Shown here: piece after piece, positions 25,987-33,757 of the stretch
Layout of the letters: every line of letters starts with the position of its first letter
Numbering within the stretch: position 1 is the stretch's first letter
Assembly (NCBI RefSeq): GCF_015223065.1
Contig: NZ_JADFBY010000001.1
Location: 1-64,000, forward strand
Length of the DNA stretch: 64,000 bases
DNA from: Mucilaginibacter sp. JRF
Lineage (GTDB): Bacteria; Bacteroidota; Bacteroidia; Sphingobacteriales; Sphingobacteriaceae
Direction: 5' to 3'
The notes under the pieces: model-generated
What the model was told of the DNA's origin: nothing
The model's database searches: none
The model's input: only the letters and a program-made list of their open reading frames with translations
Made by a program: the position numbers and the translations under genes

Positions 25987-26014
25987 AAAGGCAAGCTTAA
26001 CCAAGCTTGCCTTT
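25987..26014. terminator. Bidirectional terminator
   Basis: Perfect 12-bp stem (25987-25998 with 26003-26014) and AACC loop, between the end of the YeiH-type gene and the 3' end of the minus-strand tRNA-Cys. It can end both. Confidence 0.85.
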
Positions 26015-26027
26015 ACTATTTATCACG

Positions 26028-26099
26028 AGGCGTGAGAACGGGATCGAACCGTTGTAGAGCGTTTTGCAGACGCCCGCCTAACCACTCGGCCACTCCGCC
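26028..26099 (-). tRNA. tRNA-Cys (GCA), bulged acceptor
   Basis: 72 nt. D stem GCC/GGC, anticodon stem GGCGT/ACGCT, loop CTGCAAA with GCA, T arm AACGG-TTCGATC-CCGTT, discriminator T. The acceptor GGCGGAG faces CTC-A-CGCC: seven pairs form only if the A (plus-strand T at 26033) bulges. It begins 19 nt after the stop codon of carbonic anhydrase, on the same strand, and so is probably in that transcript. Confidence 0.78.
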
Positions 26100-26118
26100 T
26101 TAATTTTTATTTACCGAG

Positions 26119-26682
26119 CTAACCGTTTACAGCGATAAGCTTGCCGGAGCGTACATCATATATATAACCATGTACCGGTATGGTTTTATTAACCAATGGG
26201 TGGGTTTTGATGCGTTTAACATCATCACGAACGCTTTGCTCAAGGTTTTTAAATGTTAAAAAGTTGATGTACCGGCCTTCGTCCGATCCGCCTTCTTTCT
26301 GCTGATTATGCCATCCTGAATCATCAACAGTGGCCGTACTCAAACTGGTTGATAGCAGATCCTGGATAATATCATTGGTAAATAGTTCCATACCGCAATC
26401 GGTATGATGAATAACAAACCACTCTTTAGTGCCCAGTAATTTATGCGATATAATGAGCGAGCGGATGGCATCATCACTCGCCCTGCCGCCCGCGTTGCGT
26501 ATCACGTGGGCATCGCCCTCGGCCAGCCCTGCATATTTAGCAGGGTCTAACCGTGCATCCATACAGGTGAGTATGGCAAACTGCCGTGCGGGCGATAATG
26601 CAAGGTTGCCCTTGTCGCCGAAGTTTTTAGCATAGCCATCATTTGCGGCCAGTACTTGTTGTTGAATGTTGGTTGCTGACAT
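26119..26682 (-). CDS. Beta-class carbonic anhydrase
   Basis: 187 residues, cytoplasmic. Zinc ligands are Cys40 (in [10 protein letters not shown], with the Asp42-Arg44 dyad), His93 and Cys96 (HHTDCG). It interconverts CO2 and bicarbonate. The gene lies 27 bp after the S10 carboxypeptidase and 19 bp before tRNA-Cys. The sequence is of the short beta-CA type found in Bacteroidota and Actinobacteria. Confidence 0.93.
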   Translation of the reverse strand: MSATNIQQQVLAANDGYAKNFGDKGNLALSPARQFAILTCMDARLDPAKYAGLAEGDAHVIRNAGGRASDDAIRSLIISHKLLGTKEWFVIHHTDCGMELFTNDIIQDLLSTSLSTATVDDSGWHNQQKEGGSDEGRYINFLTFKNLEQSVRDDVKRIKTHPLVNKTIPVHGYIYDVRSGKLIAVNG

Positions 26683-26709
26683 AGGAATTGTTTTTTATAG
26701 GTAGATGTT

Positions 26710-28158
26710 TTAGATGTTCTTGTAAAATGCCTCGCTGTCTGTTTTAAACCGGGCGTTAACCGCATCATCAATATAAGGCATGTGACCTGATTGATAGTAC
26801 TGTACATTAACACGATCGCTGTTCAGTGTTTTAACCGCGCTGCCTATGGTTGCCGCAGGCGTAGCCAGATCGTAATAACCGGCTACAATGTTCACCTTTA
26901 GCTGTTTATGCTTGTTAAGCAGATTTGTTAATGCAGGCAATACATTCAAATAGCCATCGCCGGTGCCGTAGTTCCAGTTGGCGGTGGCTGTGGTAGCCAG
27001 GTAGGGCAGGTTGTTATGATAGTTAAGCTCACCCTCAATATATTGCTTAAAGGCTTGCGGAAACACGGCCCTCAACTGCGCCGAACTTGGATCGGCCTGA
27101 TCGGCATTGCCGCTTACCCGGGCATCAAAAATACCTACACGGTTATTACTTAACAGGCTTCGTGTAAACAGATGGTCGGGTATGCGGCCGTTGTATTGTT
27201 TTATGGTTGCATCGGGCAAACCGGTAAGGTAATGCAGGGTGTCGGCAATGGCTTGAGTTATAGTGCTACCGTTGTTTAAAAAGCGACTGTAGGTATTATT
27301 GCCAAACGCTGTGGCCTTGGTGTAAAGCTGATCGGCAGGCAGGTTTTGCCATTCGCCGTTTAGTTTGTTATGATACTTTGCCGCAAGCGCGTAGGCCGGT
27401 AAATAAAGCGGATATGGCGCGGTATTTTTATCGCGAAAGCTTACCAGCTTATAATCTAACGCGGGCGATATCAGGGTTAGTCCGGCTACGTCAATACGGT
27501 GCTCATCGGCAAGGTAAGTGGCTAAGCCTACCGCGCGTGCCCCGCCATAGCTTTCGCCGGTTAAATACAGCGGGCTTTGCTGCCTGTTATTGGCGGCAAG
27601 ATATTGCTTAATAAAGTTGCCTATTATACGCACATCCTCATTATAACCATAAAAACGGGTCGCGTTGGTACCATCCACCGGGCGACTGTAGCCTGTGCCT
27701 ACTGGATCAATAAAAACCAGATCGGTAAAGTTTAGCCAGGTATCCTGGTTGGGCTGGTAACCTGCCTTGCCCGGCACACTGCGCACCGGCCCGAACGCGC
27801 CCATGTGCAGCCATATAGATGATGAACCCGGCCCACCATTAAACACAAAGGTTACCGGGCGCTGAGCCTTGCTGTTATTTACCGAGTAGGCGGTGTAAAA
27901 TATATTCGCTCCAAAACGGCCATCGGCAACTTGCAGGTAGCCCGCCTTTGAGGTATAGCTTATCTGCCTGCCTTTAACCGTAAGCGTATGGTTTGATGCA
28001 GTGGTTACAAGCGCCTGTGCACCGGCAGCGTTGGCAAATGTTATACTGCGTGATGCCGCGCCCCACGAACTGAAAATAGTTACCGCGGTTGATGCTAACA
28101 GCACAAGCGAAGCCAGGCGAAGAAGATATACGTGTAGACGGGAAGAAGAAGCGAACAT
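26710..28158 (-). CDS. S10-family serine carboxypeptidase
   Basis: 482 residues with an N-terminal hydrophobic signal (about 10-35). S10 landmarks: VFNGGPGSSSIWLHMG (oxyanion hole), LTGESYGGARAVG with the nucleophile Ser203, VAGYYDLATP with the catalytic Asp, and YQSGHMPYID with the catalytic His. It removes C-terminal residues from peptides, probably in the periplasm. First gene of the carboxypeptidase - carbonic anhydrase - tRNA-Cys unit. Confidence 0.92.
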   Translation of the reverse strand: MFASSSRLHVYLLRLASLVLLASTAVTIFSSWGAASRSITFANAAGAQALVTTASNHTLTVKGRQISYTSKAGYLQVADGRFGANIFYTAYSVNNSKAQRPVTFVFNGGPGSSSIWLHMGAFGPVRSVPGKAGYQPNQDTWLNFTDLVFIDPVGTGYSRPVDGTNATRFYGYNEDVRIIGNFIKQYLAANNRQQSPLYLTGESYGGARAVGLATYLADEHRIDVAGLTLISPALDYKLVSFRDKNTAPYPLYLPAYALAAKYHNKLNGEWQNLPADQLYTKATAFGNNTYSRFLNNGSTITQAIADTLHYLTGLPDATIKQYNGRIPDHLFTRSLLSNNRVGIFDARVSGNADQADPSSAQLRAVFPQAFKQYIEGELNYHNNLPYLATTATANWNYGTGDGYLNVLPALTNLLNKHKQLKVNIVAGYYDLATPAATIGSAVKTLNSDRVNVQYYQSGHMPYIDDAVNARFKTDSEAFYKNI

Positions 28159-28305
28159 GGAAAAATATCAATAAGTTGTAATGGAAAAATGCTGTTTTGG
28201 CAGATAGCCGGGGTGAGAATTAACAACAGCAACACATGACCCCTTTACAAAGAGGCATTCGCATTATTGAACCTATGATATATTGACTATTCATATCAGA
28301 TGGAG

Positions 28306-28335
28306 CAAATGTAAGGGGCTGATCTGATAATTCAA
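28306..28335 (-). promoter_or_regulatory. Promoter of the S10 - carbonic anhydrase - tRNA-Cys unit
   Basis: Minus-strand TTG (28335-28333), 19-nt spacer, perfect -7 box TACATTTG (28313-28306). The transcript would have a leader of about 140 nt. Located in the 342-bp gap before the divergent GH92 gene. Confidence 0.65.
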
Positions 28336-28342
28336 AAAATAT

Positions 28343-28357
28343 CTATAAAAAATATAG
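28343..28357. promoter_or_regulatory. CTATA-N5-TATAG palindrome (candidate operator)
   Basis: CTATA-AAAAA-TATAG, extended to 6 bp per arm by flanking T and A. It lies just upstream of the -33 box of the S10 promoter, or about 145 bp upstream of the GH92 start. Same half-sites and spacing as the site at 22921-22935. The regulator is unknown. The remainder of 28159-28500 holds no other clear feature. Confidence 0.5.
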
Positions 28358-28500
28358 ACTTTATGGGTTTTGTGAAGGTGCTGTGATAAATGGTTTTTAA
28401 CTTCCGTCATCAATATTTTACGTTTGGGGTAGTGGTTTTAAGGGCGATAGCTGTATTTTAGGGCAATTAAACTATACGCTCAAAACCAATCACTCTTTTT

Positions 28501-30771
28501 ATGAAATTTATTAAAGCCGGCATATTAGCGCTATGTGCCGTAAACACGGCATACGCGCAAAATGCCGATCTGGTGAAGTACGTAAACACCCTGCAAGGTA
28601 CCAATTCTGAACACAGGCTTACCCGCGGAAACACCTACCCAACAACAGCCCTGCCTTTTGGCATGCACACCTGGACACCCCAAACCGGTAACAACGGCGA
28701 TGGCTGGAAGTATCAGTACAAAAAGGAAACCATACGCGGTTTTCAACAGGCTCACCAATGCAGCTCGTGGACTAATGATTACTGCGTGTTCTCGCTTATG
28801 CCCGTGGCCGGTAAGCTGGTGGTTAATGAAGATGCCCGCGCGTTAAAGTTTAGTCATGCCAACGAGGTAGCTAAGCCTAACTACTACAAGGTTAAGTTTG
28901 ATAACGGCATCACTACCGAAATTTCACCATCCGAGCGTGGCGCGCACCTGCGTTTCAGCTTTACGGGTGAGGGTGATAACTTTTTGGTGTTGGATGGCTA
29001 TACAGAGGAAAGCGACATCAAGGTAGATATTAAAAACAAAAAAATAACCGGCTGGGTACACAACGGCCGTGGCTTAACCGATAATTTTAAGAGCTATTTT
29101 GAGGTGATATTTGATTCGCCGATAGTAGCCTGCGGTACCTGGACAAAGGAGAACGATAAGATAAACCCATCCGAAACAGCCATACAAGGCAAAAAGGTGG
29201 GCGTGTACGTGCAATTTAAAAGCGGCAAACGCGCGGTGCAGGCCAAAGCGGCATCATCATACGTAAGCCCTGAGCAAGCCGACCTAACCCTGCAACGCGA
29301 ACTGGGTAAGGATAAAAACCTGGAAGCTACCAAGCTTGCCGCTCAAAAGGTATGGAACAAGCACCTGAGCCGTATTTTGGTTGAGGGTGGTACCGAGGAT
29401 GAAAAGGCTACTTTTTACTCATGCTTTTTTAGGGCGAGTTTATTTTCGCGCCAGTTTTTTGAGTATGATAAGGATGGGCAGCCATATTATTTTAGTCCGT
29501 ATGATGGTAAGGTGAACAAGGGCTACATGTATACCGATACCGGCTTTTGGGATACTTTCCGTGCGCAGTTTCCGCTAAATGCTTTAATGTACCCTAAAAT
29601 GCACGGCCAATACATGCAGGCCATGCTGGCCGCTTACGATCAGTGTGGTTGGCTGCCGTCATGGTCGTTTCCCGGCGAGGCGGGTAGCATGATCGGTAAT
29701 CACGCCATATCATTATTTGCCGATGCCTGGGCGAAGGGCATCCGCACGTTCGACCCTAAAAAAGCGCTGGAAGCCTATCGCCACGAGGCATTCAACAAAG
29801 GCCCATGGGGCCCGGCAAACGGTCGCGATGGCTGGAAGGAGTACTTTGAGCTGGGTTACGTGCCATATCCAAAATATCGCGAGGCAACAGCCAAAACCCT
29901 TGAATATGCTTACGATGATTTTTGCGGCTACCAGTTAGCTAAAATGACCGATAACCCTTTTTACGAAGGCGTTTTTGCAAGGCAGATGTATAACTACAAA
30001 AATGTATTTAACCCGACAACCGGCTTTATGCAGGGCAGAGATAATGATGGACAATGGTCGGGCAATTTTGACCCGATAGAGTGGGGCGGCCCATTTACCG
30101 AGGGTGCGCCGTGGCATTGGGTATGGTCGGTTTTTCATGATATTAAGGGCCTGACCGGCCTCATCGGCAGCGACCAGAAGTTTGTAGCCAAGCTCGATTC
30201 GGTATTTAGCGAACCCAACAAATTCAAGGTAGGTACCTACGGCGGCCCGATACATGAGATGACCGAGATGGCGATGATCAATATGGGGCAGTACGCGCAT
30301 GGCAATCAGCCTATACAACACATGGCCTACCTGTATAACTATGCCGGCCAGCCGTGGAAATCGCAATATCACCTGCGCAACATCATGAGCAAGCTGTATA
30401 ATGCTACCGAGGATGGTTATCCCGGCGACGAGGATCAGGGTCAAACATCATCATGGTACGTATTGAGCGCTTTAGGATTATACAGCGTTTGCCCCGGTAC
30501 CGATCAGTACGTAGTAGGTAGCCCGGTATTCAAAAAGGCTACTATCACGCTCGAAAATGGTAAGAAATTCGTGATCGATGCTACCAACAACAGCCAGGCC
30601 AATGTGTACATCCAATCAGCTAAACTGAACGGTGCTGATCATCCGCAAAATTATATTACTTATGGCGATATGATGAAGGGCGGCACATTCAACCTATCGA
30701 TGGATAGCAAACCCAATACATCAAGAGGGGTGAGTGAGAATGATAAACCATTCTCGGTATCAGCAAAATAA
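28501..30771 (+). CDS. GH92 alpha-mannosidase
   Basis: 756 residues with a Sec signal ending TAYAQ, hence exported. GH92 landmarks: NTLQGTNSEHRLTRGNTYP near the N terminus, ETIRGFQQAHQCSSW, FWDTFRAQFPLNALMYP in the middle, and GYPGDEDQGQTSSWYVLSALGLY near the C terminus. GH92 enzymes are calcium-dependent exo-mannosidases that trim mannose from alpha-mannans or N-glycans. Single-gene unit with a strong terminator. Confidence 0.94.
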   Translation: MKFIKAGILALCAVNTAYAQNADLVKYVNTLQGTNSEHRLTRGNTYPTTALPFGMHTWTPQTGNNGDGWKYQYKKETIRGFQQAHQCSSWTNDYCVFSLMPVAGKLVVNEDARALKFSHANEVAKPNYYKVKFDNGITTEISPSERGAHLRFSFTGEGDNFLVLDGYTEESDIKVDIKNKKITGWVHNGRGLTDNFKSYFEVIFDSPIVACGTWTKENDKINPSETAIQGKKVGVYVQFKSGKRAVQAKAASSYVSPEQADLTLQRELGKDKNLEATKLAAQKVWNKHLSRILVEGGTEDEKATFYSCFFRASLFSRQFFEYDKDGQPYYFSPYDGKVNKGYMYTDTGFWDTFRAQFPLNALMYPKMHGQYMQAMLAAYDQCGWLPSWSFPGEAGSMIGNHAISLFADAWAKGIRTFDPKKALEAYRHEAFNKGPWGPANGRDGWKEYFELGYVPYPKYREATAKTLEYAYDDFCGYQLAKMTDNPFYEGVFARQMYNYKNVFNPTTGFMQGRDNDGQWSGNFDPIEWGGPFTEGAPWHWVWSVFHDIKGLTGLIGSDQKFVAKLDSVFSEPNKFKVGTYGGPIHEMTEMAMINMGQYAHGNQPIQHMAYLYNYAGQPWKSQYHLRNIMSKLYNATEDGYPGDEDQGQTSSWYVLSALGLYSVCPGTDQYVVGSPVFKKATITLENGKKFVIDATNNSQANVYIQSAKLNGADHPQNYITYGDMMKGGTFNLSMDSKPNTSRGVSENDKPFSVSAK

Positions 30772-30780
30772 AAAGTATAA

Positions 30781-30820
30781 AAACAAACAAGCCCCGGATA
30801 ATTCCGGGGCTTGTTTGTTT
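30781..30820 (+). terminator. Terminator of the GH92 gene
   Basis: Perfect 18-bp stem (30781-30798 with 30803-30820), TAAT loop, ending in a T-rich run; it also serves the opposing small gene at 30837. Confidence 0.88.
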
Positions 30821-30836
30821 TTATAATGACGCTTAC

Positions 30837-31019
30837 TTATGCCTTTACTTTAACTTTCGCGAGGGCATCCTGGCCATATTTTTTTAGATTATTGGCCCAA
30901 TCGGGCGCCTTATCCAAAACATCATCGACTATGGAGTGCCCGTTGGCATCACGTTTGGTAAGGTAGCTTACACCATAAGCTACAGCTGCACCTATTGCAA
31001 TAAATTTAAGTACATTCAT
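30837..31019 (-). CDS. Small membrane-anchored protein
   Basis: 60 residues. One N-terminal hydrophobic helix with Gly/Ala pattern (FIAIGAAVAYGVSYLT), then a charged helix with DKAPDWANNLKKYGQDALAKV. It resembles YtxH-like small proteins in layout, but I cannot assign it firmly. Flanked by a strong terminator. Confidence 0.6.
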   Translation of the reverse strand: MNVLKFIAIGAAVAYGVSYLTKRDANGHSIVDDVLDKAPDWANNLKKYGQDALAKVKVKA

Positions 31020-31081
31020 GGTAATATGTATTTGTTATATAGATAATAACAAGTATGGTGCCATTTTATCGCATCCGGCTC

Positions 31082-31921
31082 TTATTTTAAGCCTGTTACC
31101 AATAGTTGGTTCGCGAATTTTAAGGAGCAGTGCTGGTATTGCGCATAGGCTTTGGCCGCGTTTCCCTGCACGCTTGCCCAATCACGCTCATTGTTTACAA
31201 AGGCCGATAGCGCATTGTGCAAGGTATAAGCTTCGGGGCACATCAGGCCGGTTGTTAGCAGGGTGTTGTTCGCTTTTGCTCCATCCAGGTAAAAGGCGAA
31301 ATTCTTTTTGCTGAAGCAAGCCAAAATGATAGCATCACGTTTTTGTTTGGTTTTGTTGATGAAATCATCAGGCAGCGAAAAATCCATCAACCCATCATGG
31401 CCAATGTAGGCCAGCAGCCGGGCATTACCATTTATACCTATTGTAGCGCCTTTTACATTGATGGTATCAGCCAATTTAACGGCGCACGAGTTTAACAAAT
31501 CAATAGTGCATTCCTTAATATTCCTGCCACGATAGGCATCGGCCACCAGGTATACATTTTTTGATGTATGGCGATAAACCAGTCGCTCAAGCCGTACCGA
31601 ATCTATACCGTACTGTTTAACCAACTTCCACTCCTTACTGCGGCTAAAGAATGATCGCACGCCGTAAATACCACCCCAATACAGGTTGTTATTCATATCA
31701 TCGCCATTGCCTATCTTTTCGGGCACGGGTACAATGCCCTGGTATTTATTATCGCACAGGGCTACAAATACATGTATGCTTTTGGCAGGACCATTAAAGG
31801 CTATGTTGGTTAACCTGACAGAATCGGGCTTATTAGTGCCGGTTGTTTGCCCGCCGTAATTATTGCACGACAGGCAAAGCCAGCAAAATATCAGCGTACA
31901 TATGGTAAGGGCATTCTTCAT
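31082..31921 (-). CDS. Hypothetical lipoprotein
   Basis: 279 residues, lipobox-like LCLSC (Cys19) followed by NNYGG. A soluble alpha/beta body contains IHVFVALCDNKYQG, INGNARLLAYIGHDGLMDF and AIILACFSKKNFAF, reminiscent of clan-CD (caspase-like) peptidase sheets with His in IGHDGLMD and Cys in LACFSK, but this is a weak resemblance. Otherwise unrecognised. It lies 33 bp after clpP on the same strand. Confidence 0.6.
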   Translation of the reverse strand: MKNALTICTLIFCWLCLSCNNYGGQTTGTNKPDSVRLTNIAFNGPAKSIHVFVALCDNKYQGIVPVPEKIGNGDDMNNNLYWGGIYGVRSFFSRSKEWKLVKQYGIDSVRLERLVYRHTSKNVYLVADAYRGRNIKECTIDLLNSCAVKLADTINVKGATIGINGNARLLAYIGHDGLMDFSLPDDFINKTKQKRDAIILACFSKKNFAFYLDGAKANNTLLTTGLMCPEAYTLHNALSAFVNNERDWASVQGNAAKAYAQYQHCSLKFANQLLVTGLK

Positions 31922-31954
31922 ATTCGGGTAACCAAATATAATGGAATACCGGTG

Positions 31955-32644
31955 TTATTTACCCTCGCCCAAAATCTCATCAATAACGCCAAACTCTTTG
32001 GCTTCCTGGGCTATCATCCAGTAGTCGCGGTCTGATACCTGGTGCACTTTGTCGTAGGTTTGGCCGCTGTGATTAGCAACAATGGTGTACAGGTCTTTTT
32101 TGATCTTGGCTATTTCGCGTGCGGTTATTTCAATATCGGCCTGTGTACCCTGTACCCCGCCCGATGGCTGGTGCAACATTACCCGCGAATGCTTCAGTGC
32201 AGCACGCTTACCAGGCGCGCCCGAGCATAGCAATATGGCCGACATGGATGCCGCCATACCGGTACAAATGGTAGCCACATCGGGCGCTATAAAGTGCATG
32301 GTATCATAAATACCCAATCCGGCATAAACCGAACCGCCCGGCGAATTAATATACAGCTGTATATCGCGCTTGGTATCGGTTGATTGCAGAAACAGCAATT
32401 GCGCCTGTATAATATTAGCGATCTGATCGTCAATAGCCGACCCCAGAAAGATGATACGATCCATCATCAGGCGCGAAAAAACGTCCATTTGCGCAACATT
32501 CAGCTGGCGCTCCTCCATAATATAAGGAGTGGTAGCCATAGGTAACTGCATGGTGTTAATATGGTTAATGTAAGCATCAACCCCCAAACTTTGGGCACGG
32601 CGATGCCCCACCGCATAACTGCGGAACTCGTTAGTGTAATTCAT
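31955..32644 (-). CDS. clpP: ATP-dependent Clp protease proteolytic subunit
   Basis: 229 residues, cytoplasmic. Catalytic Ser133 in GMAASMSAILL, His158 in MLHQPSGG, and the GGSVYAGLGIYD hydrophobic-pocket segment are all present. ClpP tetradecamers degrade proteins handed over by Clp ATPases; no ClpX or ClpA gene is adjacent, so this may be a second copy, as occurs in some Bacteroidota. Confidence 0.92.
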   Translation of the reverse strand: MNYTNEFRSYAVGHRRAQSLGVDAYINHINTMQLPMATTPYIMEERQLNVAQMDVFSRLMMDRIIFLGSAIDDQIANIIQAQLLFLQSTDTKRDIQLYINSPGGSVYAGLGIYDTMHFIAPDVATICTGMAASMSAILLCSGAPGKRAALKHSRVMLHQPSGGVQGTQADIEITAREIAKIKKDLYTIVANHSGQTYDKVHQVSDRDYWMIAQEAKEFGVIDEILGEGK

Positions 32645-32679
32645 AAAGTTGTGTTTTTTTAAACTGTGTTAGTAATTCC

Positions 32680-32762
32680 TGTCATTTCGAGCGGTAGCGA
32701 GAAATCTGTCTGCGTTCATAGTCCGGCGACAGATTTCTCCTCGTACCTTGTTCGAAATGACA
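32680..32762. repeat. Imperfect palindromic repeat (REP/MITE-like)
   Basis: Left arm 32680-32710 begins TGTCATTTCGAGCGGTAGCG and ends AAATCTGTC. The right arm (32728-32762) is its near reverse complement, with a few extra bases. Intergenic, between clpP and the sigma-factor unit. Similar TGTCATTTCGA palindromes are known to me as dispersed repeats in Sphingobacteriaceae and relatives; dispersal could not be checked here. Confidence 0.65.
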
Positions 32763-32787
32763 AAGGATTTTGTTTGGGTGTGGGTAA

Positions 32788-33054
32788 TTATCTAAAAAAG
32801 CTCAACACCCGTTGGGCAAACGTACGGTGCTGTTTATTATTAAAAAGCGTTTGGTGTACAGCCTCAATCTCGGTACGTAATTGCTCGCGGCTGTATTGTT
32901 TAACCAGTTCAACGGCGTGGCGTTGGGCTTTTACATTGGTAAGCATATCATGGTCCAGCAGCATGCGGGCTTCAAACAACAGCTTATCGCCGGTTGGCAG
33001 CTGTTTGTTAAGGTAGTCCTCGGCCAGTTTTATATTATTCAATGAAGTCCGCAT
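32788..33054 (-). CDS. Small protein overlapping the ECF sigma gene, possible anti-sigma
   Basis: 88 residues from ATG 33054, overlapping the end of the sigma gene by 20 bp in another frame. Helical, without a membrane segment, with pattern NNIKLAEDYLNKQLPTGDKLLFEARMLLDHDMLTNV that resembles the cytoplasmic start of Bacteroidota anti-sigma factors. It ends in a basic helix. Tight coupling suggests it binds the sigma factor or modulates it; not proven. Longer upstream extension to 33156 would be frame overlap. Confidence 0.6.
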   Translation of the reverse strand: MRTSLNNIKLAEDYLNKQLPTGDKLLFEARMLLDHDMLTNVKAQRHAVELVKQYSREQLRTEIEAVHQTLFNNKQHRTFAQRVLSFFR

Positions 33055-33571
33055 ACTGTAATGATTGTTGTTTAACGGTATTACGCACTTTTTCAAGGCA
33101 CTTATATTTTTGTACTGTTGCCGAGCGTACACCCGAGTAGCCGAACGCTGTGGCAATCTCCTCCGTATCTAACTTATCGTAATAAAAAGCCTTTAGCATA
33201 TCCATACACTTTTTACCGGCTGTGGCCAGGTAAGCCAATAGCTTGTTTGCAGATGGTGCGGCTTCCTCATCATCGGTAACATCATCACCGTAGCCATCCA
33301 AAGGCAATTGTTTGCTTTTGTTACGATAGCGTTGCAGCCACAGGTTGCGGGCGGTGCCAAACAGGTAACCGTTTTCGGTATTGTGGATAGCGGTATTGTT
33401 CACCAATACTTTTTCATAATAAGCTATAAGCGCATCCTGAAAAACATCCTTAGCCTCATCAAAACTGCCGCCCATTTTGCTTACATAGGCGGCCACCGCC
33501 GGAAAGGCGTTTTGATACAGCTTACTAAAAAGCTGTTCCCGTTTTTGAGCTGTGTTATTAAACGCTGCCAT
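33035..33571 (-). CDS. ECF-type RNA polymerase sigma factor
   Basis: 178 residues from ATG 33571. Region 2 is seen as SFDEAKDVFQDALIAYYEK and YLFGTARNLWLQRYR; region 4 as LDTEEIATAFGYSGVRSATVQKYKCLEKVR. It directs transcription of an unknown regulon. Upstream in-frame start at 33610 would add 13 residues; the shorter one matches the family better. Followed by a translationally coupled small protein. Confidence 0.85.
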   Translation of the reverse strand: MAAFNNTAQKREQLFSKLYQNAFPAVAAYVSKMGGSFDEAKDVFQDALIAYYEKVLVNNTAIHNTENGYLFGTARNLWLQRYRNKSKQLPLDGYGDDVTDDEEAAPSANKLLAYLATAGKKCMDMLKAFYYDKLDTEEIATAFGYSGVRSATVQKYKCLEKVRNTVKQQSLQYADFIE

Positions 33572-33757
33572 ATTATCGCTTTTTATTATGATGTGTAATT
33601 GGCCGGCCAACTATCACCCGCTAATTTAATTTTTTTTTAATGTTGATGTTAAATACATGCGGGTAACCCGGTTATTTTACATTTAGTTTAACATTAAGTT
33701 GCTAATATTGCAGTTTAAAACAGCAGGACACCATCACACCCATTGCTCCTCACATAC

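Noticed and set aside
29935..30444. Minus-strand frame of 169 codons
   Set aside because: Antisense to the GH92 gene; reads through its conserved motifs on the other strand.
31082..31921. Caspase-like peptidase assignment
   Set aside because: His and Cys segments are only vaguely placed like clan CD; too weak to name, kept as hypothetical lipoprotein.
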